Assembly: GCA_963969595.1 (NCBI GenBank)
Contig: OZ018411.1
Location: 25,852,545-25,916,544 of the forward strand
Source: Neckera pumila
Taxonomy: Eukaryota; Streptophyta; Bryopsida; Hypnales; Neckeraceae
Direction: 5' to 3'
Length of the DNA stretch: 64,000 bases
Every line of letters starts with the position of its first letter. Position 1 is the first letter of the stretch. This document shows positions 21,324 to 34,515 of the stretch, piece by piece. The notes under the pieces were generated by a model, which did no database searches, was not told where the DNA came from, and saw nothing but the letters and a program-made list of their open reading frames with translations. The position numbers and the translations under genes were made by a program.

Positions 21324-24300
21324 TATCGCAACTTAGGGCAAGCAAATTCCCAGTTATACTCCCAAAAATCACTCTAAAGCATAACAAAGTGATTCTAAAG
21401 ATCGAACCCGCGAGATTCTGTGAAGTATCTAGCTTTATTTAGTATCTAAACTCAGTCAGTATCCATATTTCTTCTTCCGGTCCTAACACCACATCCGGAA
21501 ACACAACAATACCAAAACCTACAATTAGACTTTCCTCTCTTTTCTCAATCCGGCCAACTATTTGATCCAGTCTTATCAACTTCTATTCACTCTTACTCTC
21601 ATCCAGTTTAGTTTACCTCTGTTTCACCATCAGAGGGTTCGCCGCTTGCTTTTGAGAGTGGCAGGCCCGCCACTCCTTCCGTGACTTATAGTGGCTGAAG
21701 ACCCACTTTTCTCTCCTCCAGTCTCCTACACTAATTCGGATCCGGTTTTATCCTTCACAGCAACCCAGAGAATTCTCCAGATCACAGGTCACACAAAGAC
21801 CCCCCTTACGATCCTCTCATACTACAGCGATCTTAGCGCCAAGTTCCGTCTGTACAAAGTCAAGTGGTTACAAGTGTACTTGTCCGTTTCAACATCGACT
21901 AAAGTTCTTCCGTTTACCAACTAGGGCAGCGAGATCTCTGAGGAGATTGGACACTCAAATGGATTTCACGCCTAGGAGTTCTAGAGCGACTAAAGAATCC
22001 CTCCCTATCCGCCTAGCCTAACAACGATTGTCTCGCCCGGAAACCTAAACCTTAGAAGTACTAAGGAACTGAAATCCACTCCCAACTCTTTCACAACCAG
22101 CTTACTTACACATAAGATCAAAACAAAAACACCAAAGGGAGAAATCACACCCAAACCAACGTGCGGCTTCTTAACTCTTTACCACACAGCCTGCCACACA
22201 TGGGAGAGATACACACCAAGAGGCCAATAGAAGACACAAATAAAATTTGGGCGAAAAGACTCGCAGCTCCCAAGTAGGGGCTGACTTATATAAAACTTGA
22301 TTTACAAAGGCAAAAAGGCCCCTGAAAACCTGCGCGGAACTTCCGGGTCCGATCCTAACCGGCCAGACCGGATCAACATCTGATCCGATTCTAACTATTT
22401 TACAAAAATTACATTCCTACCTACTCTGCAACTCCCCCACCCAGTATAGGACTCTTGGGTTCCGCGGGCAGTTGGTTGAAGACTTCGGTCAAGTTCCTGC
22501 TCCGCTCCCCGGCAGCATGATCCGGAAGATCTGATCCTGACGATGAATCTATTTGGATTGCTTGTCCAGGCCCAGGCCTTTGTTGACTCTTCTTTGACTT
22601 GGGAGTCCGATCCTTAGGCTCCCTCGGATTTGATCCTCCGTCCGCGAATGATTTCGGTAGAGAGAGGTCTGAAAGTTGGATCTCCTTGGAATACATGGAC
22701 CCGTTCAGCTTTTGGCTGCTCATGTCCATCCGGTCGGCTGCCTCCTTGGCCGCCACCATTGCCACTTCCACCCGGTCAAGATCCAAACTATTCGGGAACC
22801 GGATATTTTCTTCTCCTCATGTACTCCCTTGTCGAATAACTCCGTCTTGAGAGCGGCGGATCCGGACGCTCCAAGGGTGGCCTTCACCATTTCGGCCACC
22901 TTTCAGGTTGCGTCCACCATTTCCCGGACTGCGGTCTTATCCTCTTTGAAGGCAACCATCTCTGCCTTCAAAGTGTCGACTTCCTCTTGAAGCCGACAAA
23001 TCTCCGCCTCTTGCTTCTAGTGCTCATCCGGATTGGAGATATGTTGTGCTACCTTACCCGGTAGCCTGCTGTCTCCCGACTCCCAATCCGCTCGTACTCC
23101 GCAGAGGATGACGGTCAACTCATTGAAAGGGTCATTTGGGTCTTCGATATCTGGCATCTCCACTTCCGGTCCCTGTTCAGGAGTCGACCGGTTGGTAGGA
23201 GGGTTTCCTCTCTTATAAGGAGGCGTCATCTTCATCCGCTTCCTCGTCTTGAGGTGCTCCTCTTCATCTACCTCTTCTGTCTCGGATTCGGATCCGGTTA
23301 TGTCCTCCGGTTCGTCATCCAAACCCGACTCTCTATACTTCAAGATGGATTTTTGAATGTTCCACGTCTTCTCCTCAGTGTCGGTGAAGAATTGGTTGCG
23401 CTAGTAGAGGTGAAAGAGATAGGGACTCAAAGGAGTGGCCCTACTCTTTCCAACTCTCGTTACAAGTTGGGACACCAGATCACAAAAGATCTGGGCCAGT
23501 TCACCTTCCGTTTCCCGCTCAGGGCCCTGAAAATGATGTTGCCGAGGGTCATCGTCACCCTTGTCGGCTTCTCCGGGTGCATAATTGGAACCAGGAATTG
23601 GAGAAGGTGGAAGTGCCGGTCGTTTATGCAATCCACGACCGCATACCCGTCCTTGCTGCTCGGCTCTCCATGGAACTTATCATGGATGAACTCCGCCCTC
23701 TGTGCCGCCGTGCCGGAACCCCCTAACCGGAAGTTGTAGACCTCTCTCCACCTCTCTACTTCCCACTCGGTTGGGTGCCCCCGGACAGTATTGTCGAACT
23801 GATTCGACATTTTGCACTTTAGCTCTCTCACCATCCACTCCTCCTTAACCCCCCAGGGTTTATCCATCAATGCCAAACAGCCCATCGCGTTGAGATCCTC
23901 CATGAGCTCGGTCTTCGCCGGTTCCTCGGAAGGAATGACCGGAACTACTTTCCGGAGCTTAATCTTGGAGGAAGAACTGGGCGCTCCCGGTCTGCTTTTG
24001 TGAAGCTGAGGCATGGACACGAACTTGCTAGCTGAACCTTTCCCGGTCGCTACCTCACTCTCTCTTAGCCGCACGTCTCGTTCCTCACTTTCTCTCGTCC
24101 AATTTCAACCGGAAGACAACACAAACCTGCAGCCCACACAAGCTCAACCTCTCCTGCACTCGTACTAAAGTTTCCATGCATACAACGGCTTTGGTGCAGA
24201 CAAAGGCGTTAAAGCGCTCAAGGTTAGCTCCAAAACTGGAGAAAAGTAAAGAAGTGAAAAGGGGGACGATTAGCCTTTATATAGTCCCAGGACCCCTGAC

Positions 24301-24556
24301 TGGTCATCATGACCTTTTCCGGTCTGGTCCATAGCAATCCGGTTCAATCCTAATCCGATCCTAGATAAGTTTTGGATGTGATTCCGGTCCGGAGTACTAA
24401 TATTCTGACCGGATCAGATTCAATTTACCCCTTACTGCATTAGCTTTGTCTATCTTCAGTCTTCTTCTGCCTCCTAGCAGGATCCGAATCCTAATTACTT
24501 GTTTCCGTTCTAACTTTTAGGTAAGCAAGGGAAAACCAAAAATCCTGGTTGCGACA
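21324..24556 (-). mobile_element. Decayed transposable element carrying a gag/plant-transposon-like frame
   Basis: The block is distinctly less AT-rich than its flanks and full of ccggtt/gatccgg phrases. Its edges carry short inverted matches, tatcgcaac at 21324-21332 and gttgcgaca at 24548-24556. On the minus strand, a TATA-like motif (ctatataaaggct) lies about 200 bp before the reading frame at 24074. A second (ttatataagtc) lies near 22290, which would fit two diverged long terminal repeats. The two ends are not near-identical, so LTR status is unproven. Boundaries are approximate. Confidence 0.45.
22421..24074 (-). pseudogene. Gag-like or 'putative plant transposon protein' frame, frameshifted
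   Basis: The minus-strand frame opens at 24074 (MRLRESEVATGKGSASKFVS) and contains HPTEWEVERWREVYNFRLGG and FHLLQFLVPIMHPEKPTRVT. These recall the plant transposon-protein family found in retroelements of many plants; this assignment is from memory and needs a profile search. It continues in other frames through an acidic stretch (DDEPEDITGSESETEEVDEE), a helical stretch with Glu/Lys, and MSSQKLNGSMYSKEIQLSDL near the end. Shifts near 23460 and 22985, and again near 22790, break it into pieces. There is no polymerase or integrase, so the element is non-autonomous or decayed. Confidence 0.5.
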
Positions 24557-26776
24557 TTCTTTAAAAAGTTCTCTATAATTTCAAACTTTCATAATAGGAT
24601 TTGAAACTGACTTCACTTGTAGAAGTCATGTGATTTCTTCTCTAAAAAAAGTCATACGAAATTTCAGTTATAAATAATTACAAATAGAGAATATACAAAG
24701 CAAAAGGATTAGAGGTTCAATTTGTAGTCATATGCTCGTCTTTCAAAGTTAAGTTATATGGTATATTGGTTTTGTCAAGTTTCAAAGATTTAGCCAATGG
24801 TTGTGTGGATGGTGGTGGAAGTTGGGCATTCTAGATTGTAAAACGGAACACCCAAATACTAATGAATAATGTTCTTTGCACACCTTGAATACCTAATATA
24901 TTTGGTACAAATCAATGATTGAGCATACTCGTATTTGATATTTAAACTATTTGACATTTTATAAGAGTTTCTTCAAAGTGGTCATTTTAATGGGAGTTAG
25001 TATGTACATGGTAATAACCTTGATAAGCAACACAAAAGAACAAAGCAAATTGATTTTCTATATCAGATTGTTAGTTAGTTAATAGTATCTACCAATGAAT
25101 TTTTTCCCTCATATTTCTTTCTATTTTATTTTTGTTTCCTATAAATGAAAAAAATTGTTTACAATGGTAATTCTATTTCCCTTACAAGGAAATATATGCA
25201 ATACTATAATTTTATTTCTAAATGTCTCACAATTTTTATGCTACTAGTATTTTGAATTTCATGGTTTCTAAACTCTAAAATTTAGAGATTGCAACTAATT
25301 GGATATAGACTCCTTAGTAACTTCAACATATTTGAAGATTTTAAAAAAGGGGTCCCTAATCATTCTAAAACCCTAGCAAATTCAAGCAATTATGCAATGT
25401 ATACATGTGAATTAAATTCAATTCTATTATAATGAAAGAATGAGGGAATTCAAATAAGTTGTAGTACATGTTGGACAAAGTTTAAAACAATGAAGTAGAT
25501 TTGCATTATCATGATTGAGGGACAACTTTAAAATGAATTAAGTTGAATACTTGATATTACCCTAAATTGTTATAGATGTGCATTCAAAAATACAAAAGAT
25601 TAGAATAAAACCAAGATTTGTATGAATAGATGTTTTGTCTTTTTGCTTTTTGAACATTTTCTTTAATATACTTACAATTCAATCAATAGAGGTCATCATT
25701 TGTGTGTCAAAAATATATCAAACTCTAAATTAAGACATTTGATGATCATCTTTATAGAATTGATGGTATAAAGTATTATAAAGTACTAGGGATCACAAAA
25801 GACTACCATGTATCAGCATGGACCATTAGTAATATTATAAAATTCATAACAATTTTCCACAAATAACATATAATGATTTTTCTTGTTCAATATTTCTGAT
25901 ACTATGGAAATTTGTGAAGCCAACTTTAAAGCCAAACCACTCCATAAGTTTTCATGAAAACAAAACAATAAATTGCTGATACTACTGATAAATTTTCTCT
26001 TTGGCATTACAAAAATTGAATTTTGAATGTTCTTTTTACAACTTTGCCAAAATGATCCTATTTGTCTTCAAAATAGTATATTGTTATCATCAGTGATAAG
26101 GCTCTTTTTATTTTGTACATTGAAAGACTTGCTATTAGTTGAAAATTAAATAGCAAGTTGTACATGTGGGACACACAAGTGATCCACTATCCAAATCTTG
26201 AATATAATATTTATATAGATGAACTTTTGATTCACCATTGGAGATGCTCCAAGGAGTACAAAGTTTGATATATTATCTAAGTGTAGGCCTCTTCAATAGT
26301 TTATTGTATCCAATGCAAGGGTTAATTCCAACAAGGGAGTGTGCAAATTGAATTTGTACATCAGATTTTACAATGTTCATGCCATCCTAAAACAATTGCA
26401 AGATGACATGTGGCACCTTTACTTTTTGTTTATTTTTGCAAAAATGGCTTAACCCTTAAAAGACGCCACGACTGTTTAACTGCCGATAAATGACATAAAA
26501 TTCTTCTATGTGGGATAGAAGTGCAACTATTCATCTCCAAATTTTGTGTGAAAAGAGGAGGTCTTGTACAATAGTTTGACTTCCAATGAGTGCTCTATAA
26601 AAATTAGACAAATTTCTAACTTCTAGAAGTTGGACAATTTTTGTTTAGAAGTCTGCCTGAAGAGTAAAAATTTTATTGGTTGAAATCCTCCATTTTTATA
26701 ATGTAATTTGGCAATTTGCCCAATAATTTCTTTCCATTTGTCAATTTTCTTGAATGAGGAAAATGGGGTCAGCTTT

Positions 26777-26819
<43 letters not shown>

Positions 26820-27080
26820 TATTATTATTATTATTATTTTTTTTTTTTCACTGTTTTATTTGTTGCTTTCAAATATCCTTGGCAAGAATTGAACCTCACC
26901 AAGCCCCTACCATCCTAAGGCCAAGGATGTAGCCTTTGAAAAATACAAGGATCTAGAAGAGGGTCCAAGCATTTTTTGGAGGCTGGTTAGTATGGTTTGT
27001 ATTGCAAATCAAGAAATCTTAGTACTATGACTACCAACATTCTCAAGTGCCCCAAAGGCTTGGATGAGTGATTCCACTAA
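24557..27080. other. AT-rich intergenic DNA
   Basis: No gene recognised. It contains a repeat fragment near 24590-24720 related to 2490-2600, and the ATT microsatellite listed separately. A possible isolated TTAA-end (ttaacccttaaaagacgcca) occurs near 26449, with no partner found. Confidence 0.5.
26778..26849. repeat. (ATT)n microsatellite followed by poly-T
   Basis: About twenty TTA/ATT triplets with one interruption (ttactatt), followed by a run of T. The leucine-rich frame across it is a translation of the repeat. Confidence 0.95.
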
Positions 27081-28638
27081 CCTCTAAATGTCCAAGGCAC
27101 CAAATTCTGGTGTTGACAATATTTTGAAGTTAAATAAAACCTAGCAAAATTGCTATTTGTAATAGTTTATATCTTAAAAAATTCTTTGTGAAGTCTAGTT
27201 TTAGCATCAAAAATCTAATTTTGAAAATCATTAATTATGATTTTTATATTCAAGATTTTGTACAATGCTGTCCATTACAATCTTAAGTTTCCGTAGTATT
27301 GAGGGCTCTTGAAAATGAGCCTCAAATATTATAGATCTTAGAGAAAAAATCACATTAGAAATTCATTTAAAAAAATTGTAGAGTAAATTTTGAGAAGCCA
27401 GAAATTGATTGCAGTCATGCATATTAGACCCTTTAATCTCATATTTTTTGGTAACCAACTTTTCAGATTTGACTTGTGAAAAGAAGACTAAAAGACTTTA
27501 AATCATTTTTGCAATTTTAACCCCTAGAAGACCATTTGTCCCCTCAGGGGACAATTTGGCTCTAAGCAGGTTCTTACTATCTCAATTTTTAGTGATATTT
27601 TTTGGGATTTTTTGAGATTGTGTTTTTTTGAAAGAGCTTTGTGAATATATAATTTTTATTTTAATTGATTCCCGGGAGCAAAAGTTATGGCATAATAAGC
27701 AAAAATGGAATTCAACGGGCAGCCCAAAAAAGATCACAAAAAGTCAAAATAATTTTCTTACAAACTTTTTTTTCAAAGATTATATTTTAGTCTAAGTGTG
27801 AAGCTTTGTTACATTCAATTTGGACTAATAATGAGAAAGTTATGGACAGTCTTTTTTTTGGAGCAATCTAAGCATCTTCTTAAGAAAATAGCTTGTAGAA
27901 TTCATTTTTGAATGCAATTTTTAGAAATTTTCAAAAAAATTGTTAGACATGGTTAGGTTTATTTGCTAGAACAATCTTACCATTGCAACTATTGTGATTC
28001 AGTTCAATCTAAAAGCTATTAACAATTTCGTTTTTTCTTTGACCTTGAACCCACCTCTATGTAACAATTTTTTAATGAGTGAAATTAAGTGCTTTTTTTC
28101 CTAAATTTTTTGGTAGGTTCTCAACTCAACTACTTAACATAAATAAGGAGAAAACCAAAATCAGTAGTGCAAAAAATTTGGACTAAGAAGTTTCAAAGCC
28201 AAAAAATCTAGTCAAGCAAGGTGCAAAAAAATTTGTTTTCTTTACTTTAAATACAATCTACATGGTCAAAGTTTCTAAAATTTCTTCTACATATTTATAT
28301 ACTAGTCAAGTACAAGATCTTATGGTTGGATATGCAAAAATAAATAAATTTAAAGTTCTTTTCTCTTTACAATAGAAATGACAGTTTTGAATGTTTTTTG
28401 ATAAGGAAAATCACCTTGGTCCTTTAGGGGTTAAGACCCTCATGATCAAACATTATAATCTTTCAATTCATAAGTGATATCATTGTGTCTTTTTTTCCTA
28501 TGTGATCTCTAACATGTCTAGTTTGAGATTGTATGGTTATAATTAAAAAACTCCTCATACTATTTATCAAAATTTTGGCTTTTTATTTAATTTAGAGCAA
28601 ATTCTTAGAAGTTCAAAAAAGCTTTGGATACTTAGGGG
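27081..28638. mobile_element. TTAA-flanked element (type B) split by a nested type A element
   Basis: The ends are cctctaaatgtccaaggcac (after ctaa, a decayed TTAA) and, reverse-complemented, cccctaagtatccaaagc before TTAA 28639-28642. Removing the nested insertion 27521-28430 leaves about 644 bp. That closely follows the uninterrupted copy at 62997-63628, including 'gttgagggctcttg' and 'tgatatcattgtgtct'. It is non-coding. It demonstrates that the insertion is clean at TTAA. Confidence 0.8.
27521..28430 (+). mobile_element. TTAA-flanked non-autonomous element (type A), nested
   Basis: A 910-bp insertion with TTAA on both sides (27517-27520 and 28431-28434). Its ends are cccctagaagaccatttgtc and, from the right, cccctaaaggaccaaggtg. 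A sub-terminal hairpin (gtcccctcaggggac) sits just inside the left end. The interior shares the conserved type A phrases. The host element's empty copy is at 62997-63628, so the insertion and its TTAA duplication can be read directly. Confidence 0.85.
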
Positions 28639-28642
28639 TTAA

Positions 28643-29816
28643 TCCGGTTAGAGGAGATTTGCTGGCCTTGGAGGGCCGTTTTGGGCCCATTTTCAAATCT
28701 GGCCCAATTTCTGTGAACAGCGGTACGGGCTATCAAAATTTAAAATAAAACAAAACAAAAAATTGTCAAATATCATTTTCAACAAAATAAAAAATAAATA
28801 AAATAAAATGGCAATCGCTGTGCCACGTCAGCCAACTGTTGCAGCTGCATTCTCACAGTCTAGGAACGCAAGGGAACTCGCAGCCCTCTAAGGCCCCCAA
28901 ATTCCCTCTAATGCCCTAAAGTTCCTTGACTATGTTCTCACCAAAAATGCTTCAAAATTGCCATTTTTTAGTACAAGTACCAAAATTTTGAAAAATATCA
29001 CTTTTGGACACATGTAACCATAGAATCTTGTATTACTCTAGTTTGAAAAGATGTGGAATTTTTTTAGAAATTTCCAACATGTAGATTGCAACATATTAGC
29101 GTTTGAAGTGGCAAAGAACTTTTTTCGGCCCTTCAAAAAAACAAGCAACTGCACTTCACAAGGTCAGATCATTATGAAAAAATTTCCAAAATGGTTGTGT
29201 TTCTTTGGAATCATTATTCAAGGCAAGATGGCTACATGCTTGAACATTTTCAAATCATTTGGAATTGTACAACATATAAGAAAAAAATAGTAAATAGAAA
29301 GAAATAGAGAATGATTCAAAATACTAAATTGTTGAGAATTTTGTTTTGGAATTGAAAAATGCCAATCCCAATGGTTGCAATGTTATTATAAACAATCTAC
29401 ATTCTATGTGTTTTTTTTAAATATTGAAAATTGAGTAAAATAAACAGCTTCAAAGTTTAATTCATCCACAACTGCCCACAAAGTAAAACTCCTCATAATT
29501 TTTGACTCATTGATAAAAATGGAATGATTCAAAGCTTTCCACATAAATATAAATCGAATAAATCAGTTTCAAATATTTATTTTTGAAAAAAGCGATTTTT
29601 TTATCTGCCCAGATTGCCCGATTTGAGAAATAAACTATATATCATGCAATAACTTTTGATTCATATTTCCAAATGTCATGAAATTTTGTGCATATGAAAA
29701 TATTCCTTATCTCCACCTTCTATTAATATTCTGGCTCAAAATATGCAAATCGCTAGTCATACGTACATGCCCAAAATTTCTATATTAATAAAAAACACAT
29801 GTTGGTCCTTTAGGGC
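28643..29816 (-). mobile_element. TTAA-flanked non-autonomous element (type A) with MITE in its end
   Basis: The body from 28914 begins ccctaaagttccttgac and matches type A elements in inverse orientation to 27521-28430. The right end is cctttagggc before TTAA 29817-29820. The left terminus appears to be split by the CATTAG MITE at 28646-28913, leaving tcc next to TTAA 28639-28642. That TTAA is shared with the preceding type B element. It is non-coding. Confidence 0.65.
28646..28913. mobile_element. CATTAG-family MITE (subfamily 2), about 268 bp
   Basis: The right end, reverse-complemented, is cattagagggaatttggggg and matches the left end ggttagaggagatttgctgg. Both are followed by a ccttggagggc-like block. 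Internal phrases 'gtgccacgtcagccaactgt' and 'cagcggtacgggc' recur in the 58556-58860 copy, so the two are the same family. Confidence 0.75.
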
Positions 29817-29830
29817 TTAAGTGAAGTTAA

Positions 29831-31273
29831 CACCTCAACGCCCCTCTATTTTCAGCGCTCTCAACTTCACCGTTGAATGAAGTGGGTACTTCACTGGCGC
29901 GTTAATTGAGCAAACCTGCTAAGGATTTCACTGTTTTGATGTTTAGTTTATAACAATTAAAGGCGGCACAATTCTATGGCCTCAAGTGAAATTCCAAGGG
30001 TGGACACGTTTCTGACAGGGGTGGCCATCGCTGTGATGCAAACCATAACGCGAGAAATTGGAAGGATGCACAAGTGCTTCATAAGAGTGCCCAGGCAAAT
30101 TTGAAGCTTCATCGGAGCAACGACGATGCTGTGCGAGGCATCAACATCACGACCAGTCTTCGAAGTTGAAGTTTGGAAAATCGCCCAAGCCCCAAGGAGA
30201 TTCATTCGACCTCCTGGGAACCGACATGTAGACCGTCCTCCTGGGCAGCAAGGTTTGCGAGCGGGTTCAGAGTTTACAGACAGCAGCAGTTTCTTCAGGA
30301 TTGCACCCTGACTTCGTCCACATGCTACTACAAATTGTATCCCTGCAACTACAAATGCACCTTTGCCACTACATACGCAACCATGCAACCAACTGAAAAC
30401 ACAATCAAATTAGAAGAGCAACCACGGCAGCAAAACAAATAGTCTATCGACTAGCAAAACAGATAGACAAGTACATGGGTCCAACAATGGTTTCAACAAC
30501 AGAGCTTCAAATTGCAAACACGTTCAAATACAAGAGTCTTGAGCATCCATAGCATTAGAGAAAATTTCAGGCCTCCGGAGGGCTGCTCTATAGCCCTACG
30601 AAGGACCCTGAAATAGTATTTTTGGAGGCTAAAAAATTGTTTTTTGCCCTATTTCTGCGCAGCAGTTTCAACTGTGACAGTGGCGCAAGAACCCAAATTT
30701 GCGAGTAATTAAAAAAAAAAGAGTACAAAAGCTGATTGTTTCGGCAAGCAGTCAGCCAAGCTGACTGCTCACCAGCAGCCATTTTGAGATTACAGCCAAG
30801 CTTGAAATAGCTTGGCCATGTCAATCTGGAGTAGCACTCCGGAGGGCTGCTGTTTTTTCTAATGTGAATAATCAACGGCTACTATCTCCTAAACGGCTTT
30901 CAGCCTTGCACAGAATTTGGCATCAAAAATGCCTAATCGGGCTACTATATTGCTAAATGCCTCCTTGTTTTGCATAAAAATTGGTTGCATGCCATTCTAT
31001 ACCAACTGTATATTTGATCAACATCCAAAATTGTGAACTAGAAGGCATCCCATCTTGAAGAGCTCCAGACTCCTCAACACCCCGACACCTCTAAGCAACA
31101 AAATTGGACGTCGATTGTGTTCATCAATTGAGGTTACCGTTGACAGGGAAACGATAGTTCACCACCAAAATTCGCCTCAAACATCGTTGATGCTTTGAAG
31201 CCAACTAACTAGCGCTACCGGGAGATTGATTGCCCTCCGTCTTTACCAACCAAACTACACAACCACCAGTCAG
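29831..31273. other. Non-coding 3' part of the piggyBac element
   Basis: Lies between the left terminus and the C-terminal transposase frame. It contains a short minus-strand frame at 29957-30388 of no recognised family, and the nested MITE 30553-30864. No other feature seen. Confidence 0.45.
30553..30864. mobile_element. CATTAG-family MITE (subfamily 1), about 312 bp
   Basis: The left end is cattagagaaaatttcaggc followed by ctccggagggctgctc. The right end, reverse-complemented, is cattagaaaaaacagcagcc followed by ctccggagtgctactcc. Both sides carry the family's ggagggctgc block. It is nested in the piggyBac element and therefore younger than it. Confidence 0.75.
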
Positions 31274-32089
31274 TTAAAACAGGGCTAACCGCATTGCCCA
31301 CTTCCGGGACTTGTGAAATACTTTGTAGCAAGGCTTGTCGCACATAAAAATGTCTCCACACTCTCTACAAATCCTACGTTGCTTTTGCTTGCAAACCATG
31401 CATTGCCTAGGCCGCCGGCCCTTGTATCGTATGCTACAGTGAATGGTAGTTGGATTACGCCCAAATGCCAAATAAGTCTCTGGCAGAGGCCGATGCAGTT
31501 CAATGATAGCCATAGCAACAACAACATGGAAGGCCTTCCGACGCAAGGTGGGCTGCTGACAAGCGCTCATATGTCTACGATACAAGATCCAAGAATTCTG
31601 CAGGGAAGAGTCTAGCACAAAAAACCACAACTTATGCCACCATTTTCTTGACCAAAACTGCACAGTGTAGTCCCTCCTCATCTGATCGATGAGATCCCCC
31701 CCCTCATGTAGTTTTGATACTCTTGCTGCTGAGGTATGGTTGAAATAGGGTTGCGGTTGCCATTGATCCACCTCTATGCAAACACCCCCTCTCCAACGGA
31801 ATCTGCGGAAGTGCTCAAAAATGTAATAGGCTTGGTGTTGTTGTCGTGTTGTACATTCGTACATAGTATAAAAATATATATTATATGTTTTATCGAGTAT
31901 CTTCAAGGTGACGCCTTCTTGTTGAGGTGCATGACATCTATATAAGAAGACGGATCTGCCTAAGTGCTTTATCAAATTCCATAAATGGTAGTTGTTTTCT
32001 ACTTTTAGTTTAGAATGTCGAACTGGAGGGTTTTTTCTGAGTCTCAAGATGAAAAATCTCAACCGGAGTGTGAGTTTGAATTTTCTCAA

Positions 32090-33640
<1,551 letters not shown>

Positions 33641-34515
33641 TTCAAATTGCAGCCAAAATCTCTGCGATTTTCCGAGGCAAACTCTCTCTACATGACATCG
33701 TACCATGTTGTTGCTGCCATGCGTTGGCTGATGTGCATTTGCCAGAACAACATGCCATGCTCATGTTTTCCCCGTTTGAAACCCAATAAAATGGACTGTA
33801 CACCAATTTGGCCACCATTCACCGTACCTGTTGCCCAGATGCCCCTCTCCAAGAGCTGATCGAATAATTCGGGAGAAGTAAAAAAGTTGTCTACAACAAA
33901 CCAATGACCCTTCTGCGACATACCAGTCACTAACTGGTTCACCACTTGTGCACCCTGCCCATGGTCAAGTGTGCCATTGTTGCCAAGGTACACTTGTAAA
34001 TTATAAATGTACCGGCTTGGGTTCGATACCAAGCACTGCACTTTGAGCCTGTATCGAGTTGGCTTTGCCTATATATAATAGCGGATTGGACTAAAGTGGC
34101 TTCTACAGGCGATCATAATCTCATCCACAGTGACAAATTTCTCAGGATTCCAAAGTTCCCTTGACCAAGCCACAAAACTATCAATCACCCAACGCACCTT
34201 TCCTATCTTATCATATCTTCTAGCCTTCTTATTGGTTTCCAGAGTGGTATTATCTACACAATGTATGCACCTCAAGATACACTCAAATTGGTCACGACTC
34301 ATAACGCATGATATGATAGAATAATATAAGAATGCGGACTTTTTCCAATAGTCACATACGGTGGGAGTCACTTTCAATCCCATAAGAATTATTATACCTA
34401 GCCATGCCCTGAATTCCCCAGGAGTGACGTCAAACCACTTCGAACCACCATTATTGTATTGGGAATTGTACTCCGCGATCGCTTGACCAACATACCTATT
34501 CGTTTCTGTCACCAT

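Noticed and set aside
26708..26932. Poly-leucine frame that looks like a membrane segment
   Set aside because: Translation of the ATT microsatellite.
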